64,000 bases of DNA. Source: CBDBIK01 sp965206145 (lineage in GTDB: Bacteria; Pseudomonadota; Alphaproteobacteria; TMED109). This document shows positions 35,209-44,139 of the stretch, piece after piece (the stretch's first letter is position 1; the number at the start of each line of letters is the position of its first letter). The stretch lies in the NCBI GenBank assembly GCA_965206145.1, contig CBDBIK010000002.1, positions 1 through 64,000 of the forward strand, written 5' to 3'. The notes below the pieces were generated by a model, which made no database searches, was not told the origin of the DNA, and saw only the letters and a list, made by a program, of their open reading frames with translations. The position numbers and the translations under genes are program-made.

Positions 35209-36506
35209 CCAGAACGGCCATTGTCGATCTGCGCGCGCGCGAAATCCTCGATTCCCGAGGGCATCCGACTATTGAGGTCGAAGCCGGCCTTGAATCAGGC
35301 GCACGTGGCCGAGGTGTCGTCCCCTCAGGCGCATCGACCGGTGCCCACGAGGCACGCGAGCGACGTGACGACGATCCTGCCCGCTACGGAGGCAAGGGCG
35401 TCCTTGGTGCGGTACGAGCCGTAGAAGACGAAATCCAGGATGCGGTGCTAGGGCGCGATGCGCTGGATCAGGCTGGTCTTGACCGTGTTCTGGTCGAACT
35501 CGACGGAACACCCACGAAAGAACGTCTAGGAGCGAACGCGCTGCTCGGGGCGAGTCTTGCCGTTGCGCACGCCGCTGCCCAGGCCACGGGCGAGTCGCTC
35601 TACCATCGCATTGGCGGGATCGGTGCACGGGTACTCCCGGTTCCGTTGATGAACCTCCTCAACGGAGGTGCCCATGCTGATAACGGACTCGATGTGCAGG
35701 AGTTCATGATCGTGCCGCACGGTGCGACCACGTTCGCGGAGGCTCTCCGTTATGGCTCGGAGGTCTTCCATGCGCTTGCCGGGATCCTCTCCGAGGAGGG
35801 GCACGCGACGGGTCTTGGCGACGAGGGTGGATTTGCACCGGCGATCACGGGGAGTGTGCAGGCCATTGAGCTTCTGCTCCGCGCCATCGAAAAGGCGGGA
35901 CGGATACCAGGCCAGGAGGTTTCCATCGCACTCGATGCGGCCGCAACAGAGATCAAGGATGGTGATGTCTACCGCCTCGCTGGCGAGGGCAAGGAGCTCG
36001 ATTCGAACGGTTTGGGAGAGTTCTGGATGGATCTTGCCGATCGCTACCCGATTGTCTCGATCGAGGATCCTTTTGGTGAGGACGATTGGTCCGCCTGGAG
36101 CAGGTTCACGAAGGTGCTTGGGGACAGGATGCAGATCGTTGGTGATGACCTCTTTGTCACGCACCCGAAGCGTCTGGGCCGGGGGATTGTAGAAGGGGCG
36201 GGGAATGCCTTGCTCGCGAAACCAAACCAAATCGGCACTTTGAGTGAGACGCTGGAGGCTATCTCCAAGGCTCGAGATGCGGGCTTCGGGGCCATTGTCT
36301 CGCATCGTTCTGGAGAGACTGAGGACACGACAATCGCTGACATTGCGGTAGGAACTGGATGTGGACAGATCAAGACGGGCTCGCTGGCTCGTTCCGAGCG
36401 CCTTGCCAAGTACAACCGTCTTCTCAGGATCGAGGAGGAGTTGGGCAAATGGGCCAGTTATCCGGGCAGGGAAGTGCTGGCGGGTGCACGCGCTGGGAAG
36501 GCCTGA
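35205..36506 (+). CDS. eno: Enolase
   Basis: A 433-residue glycolytic enzyme converting 2-phosphoglycerate to PEP. REILDSRGHPTIEVE, VPSGASTGAHEARE, GDEGGFAPAI, SIEDPFGEDDW and SHRSGETEDTTIADIAV carry the metal ligands and catalytic residues. The GTG start overlaps the kdsA stop as GTGA. It is the last gene of the tpiA-secG-pyrG-kdsA-eno run and is convergent with the second moeA. Confidence 0.96.
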   Translation: MTRTAIVDLRAREILDSRGHPTIEVEAGLESGARGRGVVPSGASTGAHEARERRDDDPARYGGKGVLGAVRAVEDEIQDAVLGRDALDQAGLDRVLVELDGTPTKERLGANALLGASLAVAHAAAQATGESLYHRIGGIGARVLPVPLMNLLNGGAHADNGLDVQEFMIVPHGATTFAEALRYGSEVFHALAGILSEEGHATGLGDEGGFAPAITGSVQAIELLLRAIEKAGRIPGQEVSIALDAAATEIKDGDVYRLAGEGKELDSNGLGEFWMDLADRYPIVSIEDPFGEDDWSAWSRFTKVLGDRMQIVGDDLFVTHPKRLGRGIVEGAGNALLAKPNQIGTLSETLEAISKARDAGFGAIVSHRSGETEDTTIADIAVGTGCGQIKTGSLARSERLAKYNRLLRIEEELGKWASYPGREVLAGARAGKA

Positions 36507-36538
36507 CGAAGAAAGGTTCCCTTACCAGCCTTAGTATT

Positions 36539-37792
36539 TTAGTTGATTAGGCCTGCGAGGGGCAGAAAACCTACCAGTTCTCCATGACGCACTTCCGTTG
36601 TGTCCTCTTCCAGCACGGCCAATCCGTCCGCCCAGACCACGGACGAGAGAATTCCGGCTCCGTCCTTCGCAAATCGTTGAAGAGCAAGCTTCCCGTCATG
36701 CATGTTGAGTCGCGCTCTGAGGAATTCCCGACGCCCTTGCTTCTTCCGACACGAGAATCCGCTTGCGACGGCGACGGGCTTGGCTATCGACCGCTTTTCC
36801 CCTGCGAGCAGCGCGATCAGCGGGCGGGCGATGATCACAAAGGTTACGAACGCTGCAACCGGGTTTCCTGGCAAGCCAATAATTGGCGTGTTCCCAATAG
36901 TTCCAAATCCCACGGGTCGCCCTGGTCTCACAGCGAGTCTCCAGAAATCGAGCGAACCCTCCTCGTCCACGACCCGGCGAACGTGATCTTCCTCGCTCGC
37001 TGACATCCCGCCTGATGCCACCAGAAGATCATGAGTGGGTGCGGCTTCCATGAGTGCTGTGCGCACGGTTTTTACCTCGTCACGAAGAATTCCAAGGTCG
37101 GACACCTCGGCACCAGCTCGGGCAAGAAGAGAGTGAATCATCGGGCGGTTAGAATCGTATACCTGCCCGGGTTTGGGTGTCTTTCTAGGATCCACCAGCT
37201 CATCACCCGATGAAAGGAGGGCTACTCGCAGACGTCTACGCACCTCGACATCAGTCCGGCCAATGGCTGAAAGAATCCCAATTTCGGCAGGCCCTAGCTG
37301 CGTTCCGTTTTGCAGAACTGTAACTCCTGCTTTCACGTCCTCGCCGGCAGCGCGAGCATTTGATCCTTTTCGAAGTCCCTCAGGCACGAGCACACTTGTT
37401 TCCCGGGCCTCCACATCCTCCTCCATGACCACGGTGTCTGTTCCCTTGGGCAATAGTGCTCCCGTAAGCACTCTCACTGCAGTTCCTCGTTTTGGGGGAG
37501 TTTTGAGCGGGTGCCCGGCCCCAGCCTTGCCAGAGACAGAGAGTTCGTGCGGAGGTCTGCCCATGAGATCAGCGAACCGGAAGGCGTATCCATCAACGGC
37601 CGTGTTGGGATGCGGCGGCACATCACGCTCGCTCGTCACATTCTCGGCGAGAATCCGCCCCTCTGCCTCGTCCACAGGCACGTTGTGCATTCCCACTGTG
37701 CAGGAGACACGCTTGTCGAGCTCCGCGAGTGCATCGTCGAGTAGTATGAGCCCGCCCGGAAACGCAAAACAGTCGCCTTTAAGCTGAACCAA
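36539..37792 (-). CDS. moeA: Molybdopterin molybdotransferase MoeA (copy 2)
   Basis: A 417-residue MoeA paralogue. CFAFPGGLILLDDALAELD near the start, TAVDGYAFRFADL, LTGALLPKGTDTVV, LLVASGGMSASEEDHV and IIGLPGNPVAAFVTF are MoeA blocks. It differs clearly from copy 1 at 23844-25061. Its position with mobB and formate-dehydrogenase maturation genes suggests a dedicated cofactor role. The start is TTG at 37792. Upstream DNA is unusually AT-rich. Confidence 0.92.
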   Translation of the reverse strand: MVQLKGDCFAFPGGLILLDDALAELDKRVSCTVGMHNVPVDEAEGRILAENVTSERDVPPHPNTAVDGYAFRFADLMGRPPHELSVSGKAGAGHPLKTPPKRGTAVRVLTGALLPKGTDTVVMEEDVEARETSVLVPEGLRKGSNARAAGEDVKAGVTVLQNGTQLGPAEIGILSAIGRTDVEVRRRLRVALLSSGDELVDPRKTPKPGQVYDSNRPMIHSLLARAGAEVSDLGILRDEVKTVRTALMEAAPTHDLLVASGGMSASEEDHVRRVVDEEGSLDFWRLAVRPGRPVGFGTIGNTPIIGLPGNPVAAFVTFVIIARPLIALLAGEKRSIAKPVAVASGFSCRKKQGRREFLRARLNMHDGKLALQRFAKDGAGILSSVVWADGLAVLEEDTTEVRHGELVGFLPLAGLIN

Positions 37793-38416
37793 GACACCTT
37801 CTCCGCCCGTAGCGCGACTCGATATGGGGATTTATACACATAGGTAATCGAAGGGAATTATATACTTAAGTGCCAAAATCCATGAAAATGATTGATATAT
37901 AAGGCTAAATCACAGATTTCTATTTTTGTTTGAAAAGAGCGTTGCAATACCTTCTTCGCAAGCGAGAACACGTTTCGTTAGGTAACCCATTGGCTTCTAC
38001 TGAGCGGGAAGGCGAACGCGCAAAAGCTTGCAGGTGCTGCCGGGGTAGGACGTCAACGTATGGGACCATTTCCTCGGCGAGCAAAACTAGCACGTGATTT
38101 CCGCCCTTCTTCCGGAGTTCCACTCAACCGGTTTTGGGGAACCAGAGGTGATTGTTCTTGATTTTTACGGCATAGGGGATGGCAATGGAATCATTCCCTC
38201 TTCTTGCCTTGAAACGGGGATAATCGATCTTTCCGGAGAAGAGAATTTATTTTCCGATTTCAGAACTTCTTCTGTTCCCGATAGCTCATTCTCAGGCAAG
38301 GTATTCATTGTCAATTTAAAAGGTATTCATTGTCAATTTAAATCGTCGGCTAAATCTCTAATAAGTTCTATTCGATTACTGAAATTAATGTTTGCAAATC
38401 AAGGATATAATTCCTG
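37793..38416. other. AT-rich gap with 22-bp tandem duplication; no gene assigned
   Basis: This 624-base gap is visibly richer in A+T than its neighbours. It contains a perfect 22-bp tandem duplication (38298-38319 and 38320-38341). One plus-strand reading frame (38094-38597) is open across it, with VIVLDFYGIGDGNG-like sequence, but it runs into the antisense of mobB and matches no family I know. A short minus-strand frame (37920-38123) is equally unassigned. It may hold a decayed gene or acquired DNA. Confidence 0.5.
38298..38341. repeat. Perfect 22-bp tandem duplication
   Basis: AAGGTATTCATTGTCAATTT plus two more A residues occurs twice in a row with no mismatch (38298-38319, 38320-38341). 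Being perfect, it is probably recent. It shifts any reading frame across it, since 22 is not a multiple of three. Confidence 0.85.
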
Positions 38417-38914
38417 TCATTCTTCATTGATCCGGGCGAGTATGAACTTCGCGATGGCATTTGCATCGCCGAGGTTGAGACAGGGCCGGTCTAGGCCTTT
38501 AACAGGGGTGTCCGCTGCGACCGCGAGAATTCGGGGGTCATCAGGTGCCATGAGAGGGTGTTTGAGGCTTGATCGGTACACCTCAATTTTGTTGTGAGAA
38601 CGAGCCTTCCACCCTTCGATGAGGAGCACGTCGACCGGCTCGAGATGATGAATAAGTTCCTCGGGAGATTCGTCCTTTCCCGTCCTTTCGTGGATCAATG
38701 CCCAGCGGGTAGCCGAGGCGATGAGCACTTCCTTGGCGCCGGCTTTGCGATGGATATGGCTATCCTTTCCGGGGTGGTCGATCTCGAAGCCCGCGTGCGC
38801 GTGCTTCATCGTAGAAACGGACTTCCCGTACTTGCCGAGCTCCGGGATGAGTCGCGAAATCAAAGTCGTCTTGCCGCTTCCCTGCCAGCCGACAATTCCC
38901 ATTCGCGGAATCAC
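38417..38914 (-). CDS. mobB: Molybdopterin-guanine dinucleotide biosynthesis protein B
   Basis: A 165-residue P-loop GTP-binding protein. GIVGWQGSGKTTLISRL is the Walker A motif, STMKHAHAGFEIDHPGKDS and VDVLLIEGWK are MobB signatures. MobB aids formation of the dinucleotide form of the molybdenum cofactor needed by formate dehydrogenases. The ATG overlaps the stop of the ferredoxin-type gene. MobA itself is not in this window. Confidence 0.93.
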   Translation of the reverse strand: MIPRMGIVGWQGSGKTTLISRLIPELGKYGKSVSTMKHAHAGFEIDHPGKDSHIHRKAGAKEVLIASATRWALIHERTGKDESPEELIHHLEPVDVLLIEGWKARSHNKIEVYRSSLKHPLMAPDDPRILAVAADTPVKGLDRPCLNLGDANAIAKFILARINEE

Positions 38915-40725
38915 TCGTCCTCTCCTTTACCCGAAGAGCCGACACTCCCTCTTCCTTGGTAATTGTCGCTTGTCCGGACACGGGGACGGGAAGGCATGTC
39001 CGTTTTTCCTTCGCGGAATTGGTCGATTACCCGGCAGTCGGCGCACATCCGCAGGCGCTGGGCCATCCTGGGATCGGCAGACAGCATGGCGTGACCGGCG
39101 AGACGCTCGATAGTGCGCTCGATGGATTTCCGCACCCCGAAGGGCTTACCGCAGGAGACGCACGCGAAAGGCTCCTCTTCACGGAGCGTGCGGACGCTAT
39201 GAGCGGTGTCTTTGAGAGAGAGTCGGGGATGCAGCGTGATAGCATCCTCCGGGCACGTGTTGCGGCAAATCCCGCATTGGATGCAGGCTTCCTCCAAGAA
39301 CCCGAGCTTGGGGGTGTCGGGATCGTCCTGCAGTGCACCGGTTGGACAACCTCCGACGCAAGCAAGACACAAGGTGCAGGCATCGCTGACTTCGATCTCG
39401 CCGTAGGGAGCCCCTGATGGGAGCGCGATCACGTTGGGGGCATTGGGAGCGTGGGCATGGAGGTGCCGGAGGGCGTGCCGCGCCACTTCGCGGCGCTCGC
39501 CAAGTGCCAAGAAATCAGCGCAAGGATGCCTCGTTCCGTGCATGGGCGCATCGAGAGTTTTTCGTAAAGTTTCGGGATCGGGTTCGTCGAAGAGCACAAC
39601 GGGAGAGCCTGCACCGAGCGCTTCGGTTAGCGTGTTTGCAAGGCGGGTTCCCTCCTTGAGGGGTGTCTGCTCGTCCGCTCGGGCGGGATCAAGGATGCAG
39701 ATGATTCGTTCTGCTCCGTAGGCGAGAGAAATCCAAAACAGCTCCGTGCCTGCCCGTGTTATCTCGCCAAGGGGAAAGGGGAGAACGTGCTCAGGAAGAT
39801 CTCCGTTTTCCTTCACCGCCTCGAGCATCTGCTCGGCAAAGCCCTCTCCATGTAGGATCAGAAGGGGGCTGGTTCCGCCGCTCTCACGGAATGTCCGGAG
39901 CAAAGTGCGTAGCTTGCGAAGTGTGGCCTCCTCAGCGGGATGATCGATCCGCAGTGCTCCCGTCGGGCACACGCTCGCACACGAGCCGCATCCGGCACAT
40001 GCGTAAGGATCGAGGTCAACGTGGTCGGTTCCGGGAGAAAGAGCCGAAGGCGGACAGGTGTCGAGGCATCGGGTGCAGCCGATTCGCTTGCTTCTGGCAT
40101 GGGCGCAGCGATCATTTCGAACCTCCACGAAGATCGGCTTCTCAAAAGTTCCTTTTAAATTCTTTATTTCGGACACTGCTTCTTCTACGGCACCGGGTTT
40201 TCTTGGGTCTGCGCGGATGTAACCGTCCCGAAGGTGGGGCGCGGCAAGCAGGGATGGGGAACGTGAAAGATCGAGGATCACGTCCGTTTCAATATTTGAT
40301 TCTCCGGAAACGACTGTCCCGCTTTCCGGTGAGGTTTGTAGGGAGGTTAATTCCCGTATCTGCACCTGGAATGCTCCGAAATGGCCCTGCACGGATAAAG
40401 GCTTCCCCGCATAGACATCGAAGCCCGACGCGGTGATTGAATCCAGTGGTTTGGAGAGAAGAACCGAGACGCCTGCGTCAGCACTGAGCTTGTGTGCGGC
40501 CTCCAATGCGTCTTTTCCTTCGCCAATCACGAGAGTACGCCCCCCGCCTTCGAGAGTGAGTGCTCGGCCGGGAGGAACGGGCTCTGATTCGCAAGCGAGC
40601 AGGGCTACTTGTTTGGGGGAATCGAACGAGGCGGAAGGCGACACGGCAGGTTTTGGAAAGCGAAGTCCGGTCCGGATAATCAAGCAAGCATAGTCAAGAC
40701 GACGAAGGGCAGGTCGGGCCAACAA
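38911..40725 (-). CDS. Multi-cluster 4Fe-4S protein of the formate dehydrogenase cluster
   Basis: A 604-residue protein with at least four cysteine clusters. CTRCLDTCPP and CAGCGSCASVCPTGAL lie near residues 215-255, CTLCLACVGGCPTGAL and CIQCGICRNTCPEDAI near 455-500, and two CxxC pairs (CVSCGKPFG, CADCRV) near the end. This architecture is found next to DUF3305/DUF3306/TorD genes in formate dehydrogenase loci, probably in electron transfer or enzyme maturation. The TTG start at 40725 is uncertain. The gene is divergent from the DUF3305 gene. Confidence 0.82.
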   Translation of the reverse strand: MLARPALRRLDYACLIIRTGLRFPKPAVSPSASFDSPKQVALLACESEPVPPGRALTLEGGGRTLVIGEGKDALEAAHKLSADAGVSVLLSKPLDSITASGFDVYAGKPLSVQGHFGAFQVQIRELTSLQTSPESGTVVSGESNIETDVILDLSRSPSLLAAPHLRDGYIRADPRKPGAVEEAVSEIKNLKGTFEKPIFVEVRNDRCAHARSKRIGCTRCLDTCPPSALSPGTDHVDLDPYACAGCGSCASVCPTGALRIDHPAEEATLRKLRTLLRTFRESGGTSPLLILHGEGFAEQMLEAVKENGDLPEHVLPFPLGEITRAGTELFWISLAYGAERIICILDPARADEQTPLKEGTRLANTLTEALGAGSPVVLFDEPDPETLRKTLDAPMHGTRHPCADFLALGERREVARHALRHLHAHAPNAPNVIALPSGAPYGEIEVSDACTLCLACVGGCPTGALQDDPDTPKLGFLEEACIQCGICRNTCPEDAITLHPRLSLKDTAHSVRTLREEEPFACVSCGKPFGVRKSIERTIERLAGHAMLSADPRMAQRLRMCADCRVIDQFREGKTDMPSRPRVRTSDNYQGRGSVGSSGKGEDE

Positions 40726-40784
40726 TGTGTCGTTTGTTCCCGCTTCGCTTAGAATCTTCCTATTCGTTATTTGCTGGTTCGATT

Positions 40785-41276
40785 ATGTCCGGGGATTCGC
40801 AGCCCACTTTGTCCGTTCGGGTGACCCTTGCCAACGAGGTGGAAGGGCGATGGGGACAGGAAGCTTGGAGAGCGGTGGAGGTTCTTCCACCGGACGGGAA
40901 TCGAGTGCCAGAGGATGGCCGGATTGAGGTGGAGCTTCCGCTCTCTCTTCACCGGAAGGAAACTGAGGGTTACCGAACGAATCTTTCAGGTATCTCACCT
41001 TCGGTCTATGTCGTCCTTCGCCCCGGTGAGGGAGGGGTGCCTTCGGAGCCGTTCCTTACGACCGTCTGTCCCTACGAAGCGCAGGATTACGCGGACGATG
41101 GCGACAGTCAGGTGGATGCGGTTCCCATGCCGGAGGGGATCGTTGCCTGGGTTTCCGCTTTCGTTCGACGCCACCACGAAGACGAGCCTTTCAAGAAGCG
41201 CAAACGCGTCCCCCACCGGACCAAGGAAGTGTTCTCACGGCCGCCTCGCAGAGGGGGCACACAGGCAAACAAGTGA
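40785..41276 (+). CDS. DUF3305 protein, formate dehydrogenase-associated
   Basis: A 163-residue protein. SVRVTLANEVEGRWGQEAW, YRTNLSGISPSVYVVLRP and VPMPEGIVAWVSAFVRRHH are DUF3305 blocks. The family is found almost only in formate dehydrogenase clusters and its molecular role is not established. I use ATG at 40785 (MSGDSQPTL), where family proteins begin, rather than 40725. The DUF3306 start overlaps its stop as GTGA. Confidence 0.85.
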   Translation: MSGDSQPTLSVRVTLANEVEGRWGQEAWRAVEVLPPDGNRVPEDGRIEVELPLSLHRKETEGYRTNLSGISPSVYVVLRPGEGGVPSEPFLTTVCPYEAQDYADDGDSQVDAVPMPEGIVAWVSAFVRRHHEDEPFKKRKRVPHRTKEVFSRPPRRGGTQANK

Positions 41277-41755
41277 AGCCCTCCCGCATTAAAGAAAAAA
41301 ACTCTGCCCCGAGATCTCGTGGGGAGATTCGCAAGGACGCGGATCCGGAGGCGCATGAAAAGCCCGAGACAACGTCTGATGTTCTTCCAGACATTGAGAC
41401 GCTGGACCGGGATTCCGATTACCGACCCTTCCTCAAGCGAACGGTGGCTCCGGCACTTCGGCGAGGGGCACTGCGCAAGCTTTGGCGGAGCGATCCGCTG
41501 TTCGGTCGCCTCGACGGTCTCAACGACTACGACGAGGACTTCGCCTCGCTTCACCGCGAAGGGACGGAGATTCTTGATGCGGCACGAAAGGCGGGGAAAC
41601 GTCTTGTCTCTGGTCCGACCAGTACCCCGGAAGAGCCGGAGAGTGCGGAAGAGAAAGGTGCCGACGAGACCGAAACCGAAGTTGTCGAGACCGAACAGGA
41701 TGATCAGCAGAGGGAGAGGACACCGGAAGAGAGAGACAAGGGGGATTCCGTGTGA
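41273..41755 (+). CDS. DUF3306 protein, formate dehydrogenase-associated
   Basis: A 160-residue protein. LPDIETLDRDSDYRPFLKR, LRRGALRKLWRSDPLFGRLD and GLNDYDEDF are the DUF3306 signature. Both tails are charged and probably disordered. It always accompanies DUF3305 and a TorD chaperone in formate dehydrogenase loci; the role is unknown. The GTG start and GTGA-type stop overlap both neighbours, so the three are translated together. Confidence 0.87.
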   Translation: MKPSRIKEKNSAPRSRGEIRKDADPEAHEKPETTSDVLPDIETLDRDSDYRPFLKRTVAPALRRGALRKLWRSDPLFGRLDGLNDYDEDFASLHREGTEILDAARKAGKRLVSGPTSTPEEPESAEEKGADETETEVVETEQDDQQRERTPEERDKGDSV

Positions 41756-42375
41756 GCGGACCAGCGGAAGAGGGGGGCAATTCCCAGAAAGGTCTCCCTG
41801 AAGAGGAAATTTGGCGGGCAGCCCTCTATCGAATGTTCGCGGCGATGCTACATGAACCTCCCGGCGAGGATCTGCTCGCAAAGGTGGCGGCGCTTGCCGG
41901 TGGTGATGGCGAGATGCCATTGCCGCGTGCACTGGCTGCTCTTGGCCGCATCGCCCGTCGGATCGACCCCGCCGTCGCCTGTCGTGAGCACGAGGACCTT
42001 TTTCAGGGAGTGGGGGAAAGTGCCTTTTCCCCATACGAATCCTGGTACCGAACAGGGTTTCTCTACGAAAAACCTCTTGCAAAGCTTCGCCTTGACCTTG
42101 CCCGCCTTGGAATCCAGGGAAGCGGGAAGGCAGGTGAGCCCGAGGATCACCTTGCGGCGATTTTCGAGACGATGGCCGCACTCATTGAGGGGCGATTCGG
42201 AGAGCCAGCTGATCCTGCGTCCCAAAAGGAGTTTTTTAACGAACATATGGATTCATGGGTGGGGGAATTCTTCGCCGACCTAGCGAGTCATTCCGATGCC
42301 CACCTTTATGCGGCGCTTTCCAAAGCGGGTGGTGTGTTTCTGGACATCGAGCGGAAAGCGTTCAAACAGATTTAA
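41752..42375 (+). CDS. TorD/DmsD family chaperone
   Basis: A 207-residue all-helical chaperone that binds Tat signal peptides and helps load molybdenum cofactor. FSPYESWYRTGFLYEKPLA, EPEDHLAAIFETMAALI and FFNEHMDSWVGEFFADL are family motifs. In intact clusters the formate dehydrogenase subunits follow. Here an IS256-family remnant lies about 130 bases downstream and no target enzyme is present, so its client may be encoded elsewhere or lost. Confidence 0.88.
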   Translation: MSGPAEEGGNSQKGLPEEEIWRAALYRMFAAMLHEPPGEDLLAKVAALAGGDGEMPLPRALAALGRIARRIDPAVACREHEDLFQGVGESAFSPYESWYRTGFLYEKPLAKLRLDLARLGIQGSGKAGEPEDHLAAIFETMAALIEGRFGEPADPASQKEFFNEHMDSWVGEFFADLASHSDAHLYAALSKAGGVFLDIERKAFKQI

Positions 42376-42469
42376 GTGTTATGCATAAACGCCATTGAGC
42401 TATAGCTAAAAGTTGGTGACGGTCCGAGGGACGGCACATCTTGGCGGTGTTGGAACGCCGTCAATTTTC

Positions 42470-42645
42470 AGAGAGAAAGGGATATGTCCCGTGATTAAAT
42501 CTGTTGTTGGCCTTTGATGCGCGATCGGCAATTTCACCTGACCTGTTAACGGAGATGCTTCGTGCAGGCGCACGTGAACTTCTTGCGACGACTGTCCGCG
42601 CGGAGGTTTTGGGTTTCATTACCGCGCATGCCCATCTTTTAACCT
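42470..42645 (+). pseudogene. IS256-family transposase remnant (N-terminal fragment)
   Basis: About 45 codons (from ~42507) read FDARSAISPDLLTEMLRAGA, then RELLATTVRAEVLGFITAHAH, matching the start of IS256/Mutator-type transposases of this subgroup. A ribosome-site-like GAGAAAGGG lies at 42473-42481, but the frame is broken by TGA at 42492. The match stops at ~42632, a few bases before the gcvPB stop on the other strand. The catalytic DDE domain is absent. The upstream bases 42376-42469 may be the IS left end. Confidence 0.7.
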
Positions 42646-42648
42646 TTC

Positions 42649-44139
42649 CTATGCATCCTCAGTTGCATCCTCAGTCCAGCGGAGCATGGGATTTCTGGCA
42701 GCTTTCGCCTCGTCGGGACGATTGCGGGGCGCGTTGGCGGGCGCTGTGGCGAAGTTTCCGGCACAAGTTCCTTTCGCCCGTTCTGCCAAGCTACGGGCAG
42801 TCTTGATGAATGCATCGAGCGTTTCCCGCGTTTCTGTCTCGGTGGGTTCTACGAGGAGAGCCCCGGACACCACGAGCGGGAAGTAAATTGTGGGCGGGTG
42901 GAAACCCTCTTCGATGAGCGCCTTAGCGAAGTCGAGCGTGCTGACGCCGGTTCCCTCAAGGAATGAATCATCGAACAGGCATTCGTGCATGCAGGGGCCG
43001 GGGAAGGTCTCGCCCAGGGAATCGGCAAGCGAGGCGCGAAGGTAGTTCGCGTTCAGCACGGCATCCTCGGCAACCCGGCGGATTCCTGTGCCGCCGTAGG
43101 ACAGACAGTAGGCCAGTGCTCGAATGAACGTCCCCATTTGGCCATGGAAGGCCCGGATGCGTCCGAGGCTCTTCTCGGCATCCCCGTCAGCCGTCTCTTG
43201 GATCCGGAGGCCGTCCTTGTCGGAGATGATCCAAGGCAGGGGAGCAAAGGGAGCGAGTTCCGCTGCCAGGGCCGTGGGGCCCGCACCTGGCCCGCCACCG
43301 CCGTGCGGCGTCGAGAATGTCTTGTGGAGGTTAATATGCATTGCATCGACCCCGAGATCGGCGGGTAGCACCTTTCCCACCACCGCATTGAAGTTCGCTC
43401 CGTCGCAGTAGAAAAAGGCACCCGCTTCGTGGGCGGCGTCGGCGATCTCTCGGATGTCCCGCTCGAACACCCCGCAAGTGTTGGGATTGGTGAGCATGAT
43501 CGCCGCTACGTCCGGGCCCAGTGCCTCCCGCAGGTGCTCGGCATCGACCCGGCCCTCGGCGTTCTCCAGGATCCTTCCGATCTCGAAGCCGCAGAAGGCA
43601 GCACTTGCCGGGTTGGTGCCGTGCGCTGAATCGGGCACGAGCACTTTTTTGCGATGTTCGCCCCGCGCCTCAAGGGCGGCGCGGATAGCCATCAGTCCAC
43701 AGAGTTCGCCGTGCGCGCCTGCGGCCGGCGACATGGCGATGGCGGGAAGCCCGGTCAATTTCTTGAGCCAGTCGGCCAGCATCTCAATCACTTCGAGCGC
43801 GCCTTGTGCCGTCGTTTCGGGCTGCAGTGGGTGGACGTCAGCGAACCCCGGGAGCCTTGCGAGTTTTTCGTGCAGGCGCGGGTTGTGTTTCATGGTGCAC
43901 GAGCCGAGTGGGTAGAAAGCCGTGTCGATCCCGTGGTTCAGACGGCTGAGCCGCGTGTAGTGGCGCACCACAGTCGGTTCATCGACGCCGGGAAGCCCGA
44001 TCGCGTTTTCTCGTTGCGTGGGCCCAAGGCGCGGTTTCATTCCGGTTGGAGTGGGCAAATCGACACCCCTGCGTCCTTCCTGTCCGATCTCAAACAGGAG
44101 TGGTTCCGCACGGTCGGGGGTACTTCTCAGCACGCTCAC
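42649..44139 (-). CDS. gcvPB: Glycine dehydrogenase (decarboxylating) subunit 2
   Basis: A 496-residue half of the split P-protein. NHGIDTAFYPLGSCTMKHNP is typical, and the PLP-binding Lys lies in DAMHINLHKTFSTPHGGGG. With GcvPA it decarboxylates glycine and passes the aminomethyl group to GcvH. The ATG overlaps the gcvPA stop (ATGA). The C-terminus ends in a doubled TEDA from a 12-base repeat, next to the IS256 remnant. Confidence 0.95.
   Translation of the reverse strand: MSVLRSTPDRAEPLLFEIGQEGRRGVDLPTPTGMKPRLGPTQRENAIGLPGVDEPTVVRHYTRLSRLNHGIDTAFYPLGSCTMKHNPRLHEKLARLPGFADVHPLQPETTAQGALEVIEMLADWLKKLTGLPAIAMSPAAGAHGELCGLMAIRAALEARGEHRKKVLVPDSAHGTNPASAAFCGFEIGRILENAEGRVDAEHLREALGPDVAAIMLTNPNTCGVFERDIREIADAAHEAGAFFYCDGANFNAVVGKVLPADLGVDAMHINLHKTFSTPHGGGGPGAGPTALAAELAPFAPLPWIISDKDGLRIQETADGDAEKSLGRIRAFHGQMGTFIRALAYCLSYGGTGIRRVAEDAVLNANYLRASLADSLGETFPGPCMHECLFDDSFLEGTGVSTLDFAKALIEEGFHPPTIYFPLVVSGALLVEPTETETRETLDAFIKTARSLAERAKGTCAGNFATAPANAPRNRPDEAKAARNPMLRWTEDATEDA

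Noticed and set aside
38094..38597. Plus-strand reading frame across the AT-rich gap as a real gene
   Set aside because: Its last third is antisense to mobB, it lacks a recognisable start signal and family, and the tandem duplication changes its frame. Recorded as a question, not as a gene.
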